From Rhododendron vialii (taxonomy: Eukaryota > Streptophyta > Magnoliopsida > Ericales > Ericaceae): DNA of 64,000 nucleotides. A model generated the notes under the pieces. It was not told the origin of the DNA, ran no database searches, and worked only from the letters and a program-made list of their open reading frames with translations. The translations under genes were made by a program, and so were the position numbers. Below, one piece after another: positions 1 through 14,165 of the stretch. Position 1 is the first letter of the stretch; each line of letters begins with the position of its first letter. The stretch spans positions 12,337,001 to 12,401,000 of the forward strand of contig NC_080568.1 of assembly GCF_030253575.1 (NCBI RefSeq), given 5' to 3'.

Positions 1-213
1 AAGGAAAAAAAGAAAGAAAGTGAGAGACTGTGATCCATAGTGTGGTCCATAGTGGTACCCCTAGCATCTATTATTGCGAGTTCAATTTTGTTCATCTCTT
101 CTTAAAAGAATATAAACATTATATTTTCTCTTATTAATTAAAATGGTTGACATTATTGTGAGTGCAATTAAGTGGAGGGAGAGCAAAACTCTACTCCTTT
201 ATTGCTGAGTCCT

Positions 214-579
214 GCTACACACACAACAGATTTGTGCACAGATTTCATTGTGGGGCCCACCACGGGTTCCACACAAATCATCCAAGCCGTTCATTAAATG
301 TAAAACATTTTTTCAAGGGTCACCGTAAAAAATAAACTCAATCCGATACCTATAGGTGCTTCATCCAATTATCTAATTTTTCATTCAGATTTTCGGATAA
401 TGAAAAGTTATATGGTTGGATTGAGTACCTATAGGTATTGGATTGAGCTTATTTTTTATCGAGACCATTGAAAAAATGTTTTACATTTAATGAACAGCTC
501 GAATGATTTGTGTGAGACCTGTGGTGAGTCTCACAATGAAATTTGTGCACAATCTGGACACAGATGAGCTGTGTGTAAA
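214..579. repeat. Foldback MITE 1
   Basis: The two halves are inverted copies of each other over about 170 bp per arm. The left arm begins near a CTACACACA motif, and the right arm read on the minus strand gives nearly the same series of words: TTTCATTGTG, AAATCAT, TTCATTAAATGTAAAACATT, AATACCTATAGGT. There is no coding capacity. No clear target-site duplication was found, so the superfamily is open. It lies upstream of the lipid phosphate phosphatase gene. Confidence 0.7.
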
Positions 580-614
580 GACTTTCTGATTATTGCTTTG
601 TTAGAGGATAAAAA

Positions 615-986
615 ATGCTAAGGACACGCACATTTGTACACATATTTTGCACATATATTTTTATGGGGCCCACCTTGGGTCTCACCAATATGATCCGAAC
701 CGCTCATTATTTTTAAAATAATGTTTTAAGAGTTTTTGTAAAAAATCAACTTGATATGATATCAATAAGGGCTTTTTCAAAAATCGAAGTGCGAATTAGA
801 CTGTTTCACCCTATGATTTCTGAAAAAGCCCTTACCGATATCTTATCGAATTGATTTTTTACAGGAACTCTTAAAAAGTTATTTTAAAAAATAATAAACT
901 GTTCGGATCATATTGATGGAATCTGAGATGGACTCCATAAAAATATATGTGTAAAATATGTGTAAAAGTATTCGTGTAAGTAGCAT
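615..986. repeat. Foldback MITE 2
   Basis: Inverted arms start at ATGCTA and end at TAGCAT. Both arms share CACATATATTTTTATGG near the tips and GGGCTTTTTCA next to the centre. It differs in sequence from the element at 214-579 but shares its layout and a GATCCGAAC-type core word, so the two are probably related families. Non-coding. Confidence 0.7.
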
Positions 987-1882
987 GACTGTTTAACATT
1001 GTGTGAACGAAGTTCCCCAGAATACCCACAAACCCCATTCTGTCTCTGTACCTTTGTCTTTTGCGCATAAAGAAACGCAAGGTCCCCTCCACTCTGTCCT
1101 CATTCTGATCGAACTTTTTGAAATCGCACTCCCACAGTTGCGATCTCTCTCTTCAGTTTTTTGCAGGTGAGTTCATCCTCCATAACCCCCTTCACTGCGA
1201 TATTTTATTTCCCTTTTCTTTCAGAACTTCAAGATTTGTTAGATACATCTTTCTTCTCTTACGCCTTTCCTTTCTTTTTCTTTTTTTTTGAACAGCTCTT
1301 ACGCCTTTCCTAAATTGTTATTTTTTAGTTTGTTAATATTGTGGAACGATCTTGCAGTTAGTGGTGGGTGAAGTTTCATGATGCAAAACCCAAGTCATAA
1401 AGCAGGAAATTTTAAGCTGTTGAGTTGTTATTTTACTTGTATTTTCTTAGGAACGGGTTTCTTCGGAAACTTTGAGTTTCGTGATAGTGGAAAGGCTAAA
1501 AGTATTGTTGTATTTTGTGTACATAGATTATATAGTCTGGGTTTATAGATCTTGTCTTCATGTGATGAAGGCCTCTCCTTGGAGAATTTAGTTTTATGTT
1601 ATATGACCGTGCCTGCATTCTTGCCTTCTTGGTCTGCGTACTTGCAATTTCGGTGCCATTTCAACATTCTGGCTGCATTTGAGGGTGATACTAATGCTCA
1701 ACCTGTCCCGAATATATGGTTCGATTGAAGTCCATTTTAGTTTTATCTTTCAATTTTGGTACTGGTCAAGTTTCGTCATTCAAAACCTAAGTCATAAATT
1801 TGAAACTTTAGCTGTTGAGTTCTTACTTGCATTTTCTCAGGAACCAAACGCCTCTTGTATACGTATATATTAAGGAACTGTG

Positions 1883-2258
1883 CTACTGGTACAGACAAAA
1901 AATCTGTACCAGTGGGTACAAACTCCTTTTTCGTTATATTTTGGGTCTCAAAAAAATGATCGGAGTCGCTGATTTTGTTTAAAATACTTTGCTTATGATC
2001 CCTACAAAAAATAAGCTTAATCCGGTATCGGTAATAGTATTTACGAAACATCCAAACTTTGCTCTACTGAATTCTAGAGCAAAGTTTGGATGTTTCGTAA
2101 ATACTCTTACTGATACTGGATTAATCTTATTTTTTGTAGGGACCATAAGCAAAGTATTTTAAACCAAATGAGCGACTCCGGTCATTTTTTGGAGACCCAA
2201 AATGAGACCAAAAAGGGATTTGTATCCACTGGTACATATTTTTTGTCTGTACCAGTAG
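1883..2258. repeat. Foldback MITE 3 with perfect 21-bp termini
   Basis: The first 21 bases, beginning CTACTGGTACAGAC, are repeated exactly in inverted form at the right end. The centre is a near-perfect hairpin in which GAGCAAAGTTTGGATGTTTC pairs with its own inverse around 2050-2095. It lies in the probable 5'-UTR intron of the downstream phosphatase gene. No convincing target duplication was seen. The strong arm pairing suggests a fairly young copy. Confidence 0.8.
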
Positions 2259-3622
2259 ACTTTCTGTATATTAAGATAAGAAACCCATGCTTTTGGAAGT
2301 GGAAAGTTCGTGATTCTTTTTGGGTTCAAAATTAGTTTAAGGTTTCTAGCTTGACTAATCTATACACTGTTAATCTGCAATACTAGTTTAGTTATTTTTT
2401 TGGTGGTTGATTTCTTCTTTTGGTAGGTTTGCACTTGTTTTTGTTGTACCTTATCTTTGTATTGGTGGCAGTTTGATTGGATTCTCCATAAGCTCCAAAA
2501 TGGTTGAACTGTGCAATTCTGACTTCTTCTTGTGATCCTCTTTCTTAGCCTTTGTCTATGCTTACCACAAAGCTCCTCACTTAGATTGCCATCACAAACA
2601 GCCCCATTACAAACAGCTCAGGGATTGATGTGTCATGCCAAGTGGGAGAGACTAGCAGTTCATGTGTAGCATGAGTATGTGAATAGCTTGGAAAACTTGT
2701 TATTAGATCAAGAAATCATGGGTTCTGAAGCCTTTCGATTGAGTTAGAAAATAGGAAGACATGCTCTCAAAGGTTATTATATTCATGCATTAGCCTAGTT
2801 GATATTGAAACCAAAATTTATATAGGTTTAGAAAAAAGAGAAGTTAAGAACTGGGAAATTTTGCATTCATGCTCGAGTGGCCTTGCGGGTGAACCTTGCA
2901 GAATTTGAAGCCTTCATTGTGCTCAAAGAGAGTATCAAGCTCACTTCAAGGGGACTTTCCAGGATCTAACTTAAAGGCATCGTTACAGATAAAACTACGT
3001 AACACATGACTTTGTCTGAAAAGCCAATACTGGTGTTATGCCTAGTCTACTAGTCTATGGAGGAAAAAATTTCCTTTTCGACAGTACAATTCAAAGACCC
3101 TGACACCTTAACATTGGTGGTTTGAATGAACCTTAAATTTCTAAACCTTGCCTCCTCAGAAATTACAGAATCCGAAACATAAGAAGGATTTTGTGTTATG
3201 ACCTCAGCTTTTGGTGAGTTCTAATAGAGACAGTACGGATTCATCTGGACGATTCACACTGGTGCTGCTTTGATTCTTACTTGACCAGACAAAATCAGTT
3301 CAGATATAGCCGATAATTGAATTACTGTTGAAGTAAGCCAATTTTTTTGCGCGGTTGAGACTAACAGTAAATGCTAGATAAAAAATTATGTGGGACATGT
3401 CGTTTTGTACTTTTAAATACAGGGAACGTAGAACCAGAATCTATTTTTGCCTTTTTGTCTTTTTATAATTTAGAAGCATATATTCTCTCCATTGTTCATC
3501 TCACGAAACAAGGTTCGCTGTGAACCATTTATATTCCTCCTCATTTCACTGATTGTTTTGCATAGGGTTTTCCTACGCTATTTCTGCGAACTAACTTTTT
3601 GGCTTGTCTTTAGTTGGTGAAA

Positions 3623-6600
3623 ATGCCAGAGATTCAATTAGGTGCTCACACTATAAGGTCCCATGGAACTCATGTCGCAAGGATCCACATGCACGATTGG
3701 CTGATTCTTCTGCTTCTGGTGGTGATAGAAGTCATTTTGAATCTTATAGAACCATTTCATCGTTTTGTGGGAGAGGACATGATGACTGACCTAAAGTACC
3801 CTCTGAAAGGAAATACTATCCCCTTTTGGGCCGTTCCGGTATGTCACCTGTAAGCTACATTGTGATAGCGTACTTGAGCTGTTACATAATCCATGATATT
3901 AACTTCAATGAAAGCCTTATAAAAATGTGTGGTTTTCTTCTTTTTGTAACAGATTTTTGGTATATTGCTGCCTTTTGCAATCATTACTGCCTACTACTTC
4001 GTTAGGAAGGATGTGTATGACCTCCATCATGCTATTTTAGGTGGTTATCTTCCCTTTGAAAGTTGTTGTTAGGATTCTCTTTCCTATTTGTATTTTCTAT
4101 TATGCAATGAGGTATGCTGATTTGGTATGCATGTTCAGGCCTTCTGTTTTCTGTCCTTCTGACTGGAGTCCTAACTGATGCAATCAAAGATGCTGTTGGT
4201 CGTCCTCGTCCAGACTTCTTTTGGCGTTGCTTCCCTGATGGCAAGGGGGTGAGACCTCATCAACTGGTTTAGGTTTCTCTTTATGTTTTGTTACCACAGA
4301 TCTATATGATTAGGCCTCATTTGTGTGGAGTATTCATTGTTACTCTTGTTTGCATATTTAGGTATTTGACCCTGTCACACGAAACGTTATGTGTACCGGA
4401 CTAAAAAGTGTCATCAAGGAAGGACACAAAAGTTTCCCGAGTGGGCATACATCTTGTAAGCAGCAAATTTGCATTCGGAATGATTATTATTTACATACAA
4501 TAAAGTTGCATTCAGGGGCCTGCCCTCTCTGATGCCATTCGGCTTTGATTTTGGGGCATGGTTCTGCAGCAAAACAGGTATGGGGGGGGGGGGGGGGCAC
4601 TGTTTCAGTGGTTTTTTGAGAGCAGCCATGTTGTGCATATTGCCGAAGGTTAGGTCTGTCTCCAATCCTCCCCCGCCCATATCCCCAATGATTGGGGACT
4701 ATATGGGTTCTGTTGTTGTTGTAAAGTTGCATTCAGAGTGATTAATATATTACGTCTTGTAAGCAGCAAAGTTTCATTCTTGTTGAGTTTGCAATTCTGT
4801 TCCATTATAAAAATATTGCTTAAGTTCTATGTGTATTGGAGTTTTCTGGATTTTGTGTATACAAAATCTCTGGCTCAAATGATACATAGGTAAGTTACCT
4901 TAGCAAAGTAATTGTCATTTCTGAAAGCTTTCTTTGTCAGTTTCTTTGCTTTTTCTATATCGAGAGCTGACAACATAGTATAAATTGATGAAAGTGGACG
5001 CTGAGGTAGAATTTTTGGACTTTGAAGTTACATTAGAATCTAAGGCTTTGGTTAGGTAGGACTAAGACAGCTATATGAAATTCTATTGTAGCAAAAAAAG
5101 TAGCAGGAGCAAGTGCGGGATGAAACTTGATGGGCAAGACATACCTAAGCATGACTATTTTTGACATGTTGGATTCGTTATTCATGAGGAAAAGAAGTTT
5201 GGAGATGTGGACAACGAATTTAGAATGAGTTTGATCAAATGCGAAGGTGCTTCTTTGAGTACTGTGTCTTTTTAGAACTCTTCTTTGAGAGGGTGGCTAT
5301 AAGGCCAGCTACGAAAAATAGACCTTAGTGAAAGGGGGATGTAGAGATGGACCATTGCCGCTAGAAGCTAAGAAGCACTGATCTCAACATGGGACACTGG
5401 CATGCGGCCACGTAATTGTTTAAAAAGTTGGGACACCAACACATTAGGAACATGTTAAATTGAAAGTAAATATAGGTTATGGGATTATCTATACATTCTT
5501 TAAAAAATGGAAATTTTAGTTATCCGTAGGATAAAAAGCATAAATGGCATTAACCTTTTGAGGATATATATTACCAATCATTGAATCAGTATTTATGAAC
5601 TAAGCATCCATGGCATTTTCACTCTGGCCCCTCGTTTATGAATTCTATTATGCCTACCATTACCATTATTATTAATTTATTAAGAGAAATTCGTCTTTCT
5701 TTATTCACAAGTACATCAGCTACTGCTTTCGATAAGCCGGATTTGCGGACAGGTATATATCGTGGATCCCCTTTTTCGAACAAAATAAGACGGCTAACCT
5801 GTTTCTTTATTTCACCCCACTTTATATACTTTATACGTATATGGAAAAAACAGAAGCAAGCCACAACGGTAAAAATGTGCGACACCTTATGCCATCGCAA
5901 AACAAAATTGAGTCATATCTTATGGATTTCCTCTTATGGATATAGGATAAGATAGAAATATATCGATTTTATTTCTTTTATTAGTATAACTTTAATAATG
6001 TATGCGTTATATATAGGCATTGTCAAGTGTCAAGACATGATTAAAAAAAGAAAAGATAAATGGGTAGGCCTATAAAAAGAAATTGATTTAGCAGAATATT
6101 GTAATGTGTCTACAGTGTGTCCTAGCATGTTCTGCGTGGAAGAGTGGAAGAAGTTTCATACTTAATCAGACAGGTAAGTTTGTCCGGCTTGTGTCCGAGA
6201 CTTCGAGCCATGCCCCATGCCCATTTCGCCCATCCACGTCTGACTTGCCCATGCCCCATGGTTGGTACACTTGTCCATGCTTCTTAGGTTAGAAGAAAAC
6301 AAAGAGAAGCTGAGCAAAGAAAGGAGGAAAAAACAAGAAGTGAATACATTCATGCGGAGCTTGAAATGAAAAATAATAACGAAAAATGATAGCCAGTTGA
6401 AATAGCCTGGTTGTGTGCAACATGACAAGAAGTGCATCATTAAGAAAGAGTAATGCATCCAAATTGAAACTGCTACGAGACGAGGATGGCTGTGATGGCA
6501 TAGGTTGAAAGGACATGATTGTCTTGTACGAGAACAGGTATTTAAATAAAGTGGAGTAATTTGAGAAAAAAAATTAAGTAGCCGACTCCTATGAATTGGG

Positions 6601-8856
6601 GCTGAGGCTTGTAGAATTTTCCTCTGCAGCAAGCTGTTTTCATCTTAGTTCATAACGTCTCTGAGATTGGACAACAATACAGTACAATTAGCATACCAGC
6701 CGCGAACATAGAAGGCAATGGGGTGATGATGTGCCAAATTTAGTGATCCAGTGGTATTTTTGTAAGTTTCAAAAAAATCTATTGGTTTTCTATGGACTTT
6801 TATTTTTATTTTTATGTTCTGTCAAATACAGTATTTATTAACCACCCATTTAAGGAAAGTAAACTTGGAAGCATAGGTTCTTTCTGCGTAAATTTACCCC
6901 GTGTGCTGTCACTTGGTAGAAAAAGAGTGCCACACACGACATTTGAACACCATCCTAGTTTTCTTTCTTTCTTATTTTCTTCTTTCTTGGGTGCATACAT
7001 TAGAATGCGGAAATAAGGAATTCACTTTTTATACATTTGTCGTAATTATATTTCTGCTGGTTCAGTATGTTTGTTGTACTTGTACATAAATGCACAAGCT
7101 TATTCGTATTTGTGTTATTGAAATTGCAGGGTCTTTTGCTGGTCTGGGTTTTCTGTCATTGTACTTGTCTGGGAAAATCAGGGCATTTGATCGTAAGGGC
7201 CACGTTGCAAAGCTTTGTATCTCTTTTCTGCCCTTGCTTGTTGCAGCTCTTGTCGGAGTTTCACGCGTCGATGATTACTGGCATCATTGGCAAGATGTAT
7301 TTGCTGGAGGCCTTCTAGGTATTGATATCAAGCTATGAAGCACCGACACCTTTAGAGGTCGAAGTATCATAGTGTCGGGACACGGTGGGGACTCATATGG
7401 GACACGCCATGTGGTGTGTCCCATAATTTAACTTAAATTTTTTACGGGGACACAACTGAAGACATGGGGGGACACTGATGGGACATGGCAGGGGCCAAAT
7501 TGTAATTTTTTTTTAAAATTTGGGGACCAAACTGTAATTTTAAAAAAATTGGGGGTCAAACTCTAATTTTTTTTAAAAAAATTTGGGGCCAAATTGTAAT
7601 TTTAAAAAAAATTTGGGTGTCAAACTAAAATTATTTATTTATTTATTTATATAAATAAATATACACGTGTTCCCACGGCCCTGCAGTGTCTGTGTCCTCA
7701 TTTTTTTAAAATTCTCGTGTCCGTGTCCTTGCATCATAGATATCAAGTATATCTTCAGTTGTTTACATTGCTTGCTCATCATAATTATCTTTTTCTTTTT
7801 GTGCTCTTTCACTGTTTTGCAGGATTGACTGTTGCTTGCTTTTGTTACTTGCAATTCTTTCCACCGCCGTATGACATTGATGGTACTTCGTTACTATGCA
7901 TACTCAATTGTTACTGTCATGTGATCTACTGATAACGCTAGGGTTGTATGACAACTACTGGGGAACTGATATGCTGATGTATTTTCAATAGAAATTTCAT
8001 GCATTTCTGTTGGAGTCTTGTATGATTGTATCCCATCCCTCATCTTGGAGTAGTCTCCAAGTCCGGACAGATAGGGAGGATATCCCGTGGTACATTTTGC
8101 AACCTTTAAATCCACTTGCCGGAGTAGCAGTACCCTCTCTCTCCTGGCATTACATATCCCCAAATAGACTGGTATGCAGTCGGATGATATGTATTTCGAC
8201 CCTTCAACATTGCATGCAAACGAGGGAAATATGGGGGCCACTGGCTATAGACTCCAATCTCCATATTTGTCCAAACGAACAAAATTTTGTTTTATTTCCA
8301 TCAAAAATACCGAAAGGCTTCTGTTCCGTAGGACACTCTAGGGAAACATTAGTGGAATCCCAACTTCCAATATTCCAACCGACACACTGAAATGCACAGA
8401 AACATGTCAAGAATATATGGGATTGATCTTGAGTTGTTTTGACACCTATAGAAAACTCCGACAATAAGATTTTCATGCATTCCTATTTTATTTTATTTTT
8501 AATCTTCCAGCTTTGTTTTTGAAATGTTTCCAAAATGTTCCTTTTTTATAGCTAACAGAAACAACATTTGGAATGAAATTTTGATCCATGATTTATCCCT
8601 GGATCAAACAGAGGCTTAGCCCCCTCCATCTTCATTTTTGGATGCAGGTTGGGGTCCACATGCATATTTTCAAATGTTGGCGGAATCCCAAAATGGCGCC
8701 CGAACTTCAACTGACAGGGCCAACTGTCTAGTTGCAACTCCGACGGAGCTTGGGAACTTTTATAGCCCGTCTCGCCTTGGCATGGTAACATCACAAGTCA
8801 ATAATGTAAGGGACTCAAGCCCAATCCTTGATGAGATGGAAAGAGGGAGAAGATAG
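3623..8856 (+). CDS. LPP2-like: Lipid phosphate phosphatase (PAP2 family, LPP2-like)
   Basis: Integral-membrane enzyme that removes phosphate from phosphatidic acid and related lipid phosphates. Coding exons: 3623-3838, 3953-4040, 4139-4248, 4362-4455, 7130-7318, 7823-7882, 8648-8856. All junctions are GT-AG, phases agree, and the spliced length is 966 nt (321 residues), within the range of plant LPPs. The three phosphatase motifs are intact: KDAVGRPRP (residues 118-126), PSGH (164-167) and [12 protein letters not shown] (214-225). Hydrophobic segments include one at about residues 28-42. The N-terminus, [15 protein letters not shown], is typical of Arabidopsis LPP2-type proteins. The start is the ATG at 3623, ten bases after an AG acceptor. 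An upstream non-coding exon probably ends at 1166 (CAG/GTGAGT), giving a 2.4-kb 5'-UTR intron. Introns 4 and 5 carry transposon insertions that leave the splice sites intact. Function is inferred from family motifs. Confidence 0.95.
4456..7129 (+). other. LPP intron 4, expanded (2.7 kb)
   Basis: This intron is much longer than its neighbours (about 100 bp in the same gene). Besides the SINE it holds a second copy of its own donor neighbourhood: TCTTGTAAGCAGCAAA at the 5' splice site recurs at 4755-4770. A stretch at 5635-5955 has an unusual base pattern but no identified source. Around 6565-6615 there is wording like a plant SINE 3' end (AAGTAGCCGACTCC). I see no coding exon inside it. Confidence 0.5.
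4516..4721 (+). mobile_element. SINE (family A) in LPP intron 4
   Basis: A 206-bp insertion lies between two identical 15-bp copies of TAAAGTTGCATTCAG (4501-4515 and 4722-4736). It ends in a TTGTTGTTGT tail, typical of plant tRNA-derived SINEs, and includes a run of about 17 G near 4580. The 3' part, with words such as GTCTGTCTCCAATCC and CCCATATCCCCA, recurs on the minus strand at 52880-53035. An internal polymerase III promoter is not obvious, so the copy may be 5'-truncated or diverged. Confidence 0.75.
7333..7738. mobile_element. Mutator-like MITE (copy 1) in LPP intron 5
   Basis: A 406-bp element with inverted termini CTATGAAGCACCGACAC / CTATGATGCAAGGACAC, flanked by a perfect 9-bp direct repeat GATATCAAG (7324-7332 and 7739-7747). 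A 9-bp duplication is the signature of Mutator-like transposition. The interior repeats words such as GGGACAC and a TTTTAAAATTTGGGG(CC/TC)AAA motif. A related copy is at 39415-41194 and a partial one at 41843-42231. Non-autonomous, no ORF. Confidence 0.85.
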
Positions 8857-9122
8857 ACTTGAAGTCTTTTTTCACTAGAGCACAAACAGAATTTTGGTCA
8901 GCAGATGTTCATATTCAGTAAGATAGAGTTGTTGAAGTTTGCTCATTTCCATGATCAGTTGTACATTTAACATAGTAGTTTTATTTGTTTGGTGGAGGAT
9001 TTTTCAATGTAATGTACTCCTTGTTTAACAGTGCTCGTGTTTGTTTTTAACTGAATGCTACTTTCTGGTTTTTTGGAGCATGAGATGGTCTGGCGCTTTG
9101 TTCACCTGGGGTTTCCAAAACC

Positions 9123-9127
<5 letters not shown>

Positions 9128-9162
<35 letters not shown>
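9128..9162. repeat. CT microsatellite
   Basis: About 17 uninterrupted CT units just downstream of the phosphatase gene. Confidence 0.95.
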
Positions 9163-9165
<3 letters not shown>

Positions 9166-9710
9166 AGCACGGTGTCCCATTGCAGTGATCATTTTAACAC
9201 ATTCTGCTTAGGGCCTTTGTGCCAAAATTACCCTTGCCGGTGAGTATCTCAACTTAATTACTTCTCAGATTTTAACCCAACCGACATAAAACTAGGGTTG
9301 TAATATAAATTTCTCTCCGTTCTCATTTTCGTTGTCTTCTTTGTTGTGCTTTTTTGAAGTATAAAGCGAAAAGATTAAAACACCTGCTGATCATTTCTAT
9401 GCGAAAAACAGTGTTTGAAATTTAAAAAGAAAAGAACATACTTGCATTTGGTGTTCCCTCAGATTTTGTGTTGTAAAGAAATCCTTCCATTTGATTTTGG
9501 TAACGGAACGCCAAACAAGTTTTCCAAGTTTTGCGTTGACCGTTAAAAGATGTCTGTAGTATTCAGATGTAACAATATTGCCCACAAATTGGCTACTTAT
9601 TACTACACTACAGCCTTGAGAAATATATGCACTCAGACCCTAATTAAGAGAAGGAAAAGACAAAAAAAACCTCCTACTTTTGGTTGCTTGAAATAAAGTC
9701 ACAGTACATA

Positions 9711-9981
9711 CTCCCTCCGTCCCTTTTTAAATGTCCTGCTTCGTAACTCCAACTTATTAAAAAGACATCATCATTATACCTTTCACATCAACTTTTTCCT
9801 CCACTTTCCCTACTTACCCATCATCATTACACTTTTATTCACTAAATTTTCAAAATGGAATATACTTTTAGGGACAAAATAGACAATTCACCAACTTTTA
9901 CCCACTAACTTTACAAAATGGACACTTATTAAGGGACAGCCCAAAATAAAATACTGGACTGTAATAAAGGGACGGAAGGAG
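9711..9981. mobile_element. Stowaway MITE (Tc1/mariner type)
   Basis: Termini are CTCCCTCCGTCCC on the left and its near inverse GGGACGGAAGGAG on the right. The element is flanked by TA on both sides (9709-9710 and 9982-9983), the target duplication of Tc1/mariner elements. At 271 bp it is non-coding and matches the Stowaway class. Confidence 0.9.
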
Positions 9982-11102
9982 TAGCTCTTTTTTCTTTTCT
10001 TTTTGACAATCGTTAGGACTTGTAACCATTACACAACACCTACGTTTCCGGGAAAAGAGAACGAGAACCAGAATCACCCAAAGTATTTGCAACAAACAAA
10101 TAATTACAAGTATGGTTTTATTTGTTATGTGTGTGTGTGTGAGAATGAAAAGCTTTCGAATTCGCTCTTGCGTAGTCATAGAACCTAGACAATTTCTAAG
10201 TTGCTGTATGTCATTTTACATCATGTTATCAAGATAAATAAAGGTAAAAGTACTCTGTGTATAATAGAATTACGAGTAATTAGGATTCGCACCTGGAACC
10301 AGTTGTTGAGCTCCTCAACTTCTAAAAATAGTAATCACAAAAAAGTAGTAGTTCAGAATTGTCAAGTTGGTTTTGAATACCCGTTACATCAGTTGTGAAT
10401 CAACTAAAATAACTATATGCTAGAACCGATAAAAAAATGCGGCTTTTCATTGTCCTTGAATCAGGGTGGAATAGTATTATAAAATCATTAAACCGATAAA
10501 TATATTTTAAGAGATACAATCAAGGGCGGCTGCACCATGGGTTGAGGGGGTTCAAACGAACCCTCTTGGCTCAAAAAATGCACTGAAATTTTATATTGTA
10601 CAATTTTTTCGTATAATTTGATTTTTCTTTAATGAACTTTGGCAGCTAAATAACATGAGCTTTTATCAAGTGCATTTTTTGGAACTTAAAAATAAATGCT
10701 AAAAACGCCAATGAAGGGGGAAAAGGAAAAAGAAAAATGGGTTAGATGATCACACTGTCAAGAAAATACACCCTTAACAAGCATTACTAATTCTCGTGGA
10801 TGTTGTTTATAAAAGTTCGATTTGAAAATTTCTTTTTAATTACCTGATCTATTTCATATATTTCTAAAATTTGCTCAAATTGACGGGTTATTAATTACCG
10901 AGTCAACTTCACATTTCTAAAATTTGCTCAAATTGACTGGTTATTGTTTCTAACCGAGTGCATGGGTCATATGCTTTTCTCTTCTATCCATAATAATAAT
11001 AACCTCCACTTCTACCTTCCAATACAGAAACCCTCGTAGACTATCTTCTTTCAACAAACAACGCTGGCTAGCTTTTCTCTCTCCTCTCTCTCACTCTAGA
11101 AA

Positions 11103-11405
11103 ATGGAAATTGTTCCAGCCACATGGTTTCAAAAGCACTGGAGGAGAAGGAAATACAGGAACCTTGATAATGATGATCATGATGCAGTCCATACCAAAAA
11201 GAAGATAAAAATCACAAGATTTGGAGGTAACAAAAAAGGCTTGGTGTTGGTGCATGTTGACAAAAGTGATGGCCATATTACGGGAGGAAAAAAATCAATC
11301 CCGTATAGCAGGCCTATTCCGATTGTTGTCTCTTCTACCGATGAAGTTGTGGATGGAAGGTCGGTTTTGGAGATCTATAAGCGGTCGGTGTCTACTCATT
11401 CGTGA
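11103..11405 (+). CDS. Small intronless ORF, unknown function
   Basis: An ORF of 100 codons. The protein is basic, with an N-terminal WFQKHWRRRKYRN segment, a KKKIKI patch and a central hydrophobic GLVLVHV stretch; no family is recognised. A pyrimidine-rich CTCTCTCC leader directly precedes the ATG, and the start context is AGAAAATGG, which is favourable in plants. The stop is followed by AT-rich DNA that could hold a 3' end. There is no signal peptide or clear transmembrane helix. It may be a real small gene or a chance ORF. Neighbours give no functional hint. Confidence 0.45.
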   Translation: MEIVPATWFQKHWRRRKYRNLDNDDHDAVHTKKKIKITRFGGNKKGLVLVHVDKSDGHITGGKKSIPYSRPIPIVVSSTDEVVDGRSVLEIYKRSVSTHS

Positions 11406-13863
<2,458 letters not shown>

Positions 13864-13949
13864 GATAATGCCAAAACTATTTTTGATGGTGCTAAAACTA
13901 GTACTCCAATGCTTATGGTCTCGTTCTCTTGAACTTAACTTAAACTTAA
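13864..13949. repeat. Foldback element F, left fragment
   Basis: This segment ends in TTGAACTTAACTTAAACTTAA. Its inverse, with small differences, lies at 33505-33604, for example ACTATTTTTG.TG and TTGAACTTAACTT. Together with 33265-33604 it makes one foldback element once the 19.3-kb interior is removed. The last nine bases (13941-13949, TAAACTTAA) are the left target duplication of that insertion. Confidence 0.65.
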
Positions 13950-14165
13950 GGGTAAATTTCACTGACCTCCCCTAAGGTTTCTAACAAAGACAAAAACCTC
14001 CCTTGAGGTTTCTGAAATGTCATTGACCTCCCTTGCTTTACCTAACAATGTGCAAATACCCCCTTCTGTTAGTTAGACTTCAAACGGTGTCTAATTTGGG
14101 GTTTAAATGACTTCAATACCCCTCCTTTCCCTGAAACCAAACACCATCTTCTACCTCTGATTATC
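13950..14165 (+). repeat. Left terminal inverted repeat of the 19.3-kb element
   Basis: Contains repeated ACCTCCC..GAGGTTTC words. Similarity to the right copy is high for about 109 bp, then patchy to a shared AAACCAAACACCA word near 14135-14150. Confidence 0.75.

Larger units (their letters stand above)
8857..11102. other. Intergenic region after LPP
   Basis: It begins with the phosphatase 3' UTR (no single clear poly(A) signal). It then holds a CT microsatellite, a Stowaway MITE at 9711-9981, and near 10522 a GGGCGGCTGCACC-type word resembling the end of other plant repeats. No supported gene is seen before the small ORF at 11103. Confidence 0.5.

Noticed and set aside
5635-5955. Possible organelle DNA insert in LPP intron 4
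   Set aside because: The composition and open frames look organelle-like, but I could not match the stretch to any plastid or mitochondrial gene, so it is not called.
6550-6632. SINE-like 3' end (AAGTAGCCGACTCC...)
   Set aside because: Wording fits a plant SINE tail, but no 5' part or duplication was found, so it is only mentioned in the intron entry.
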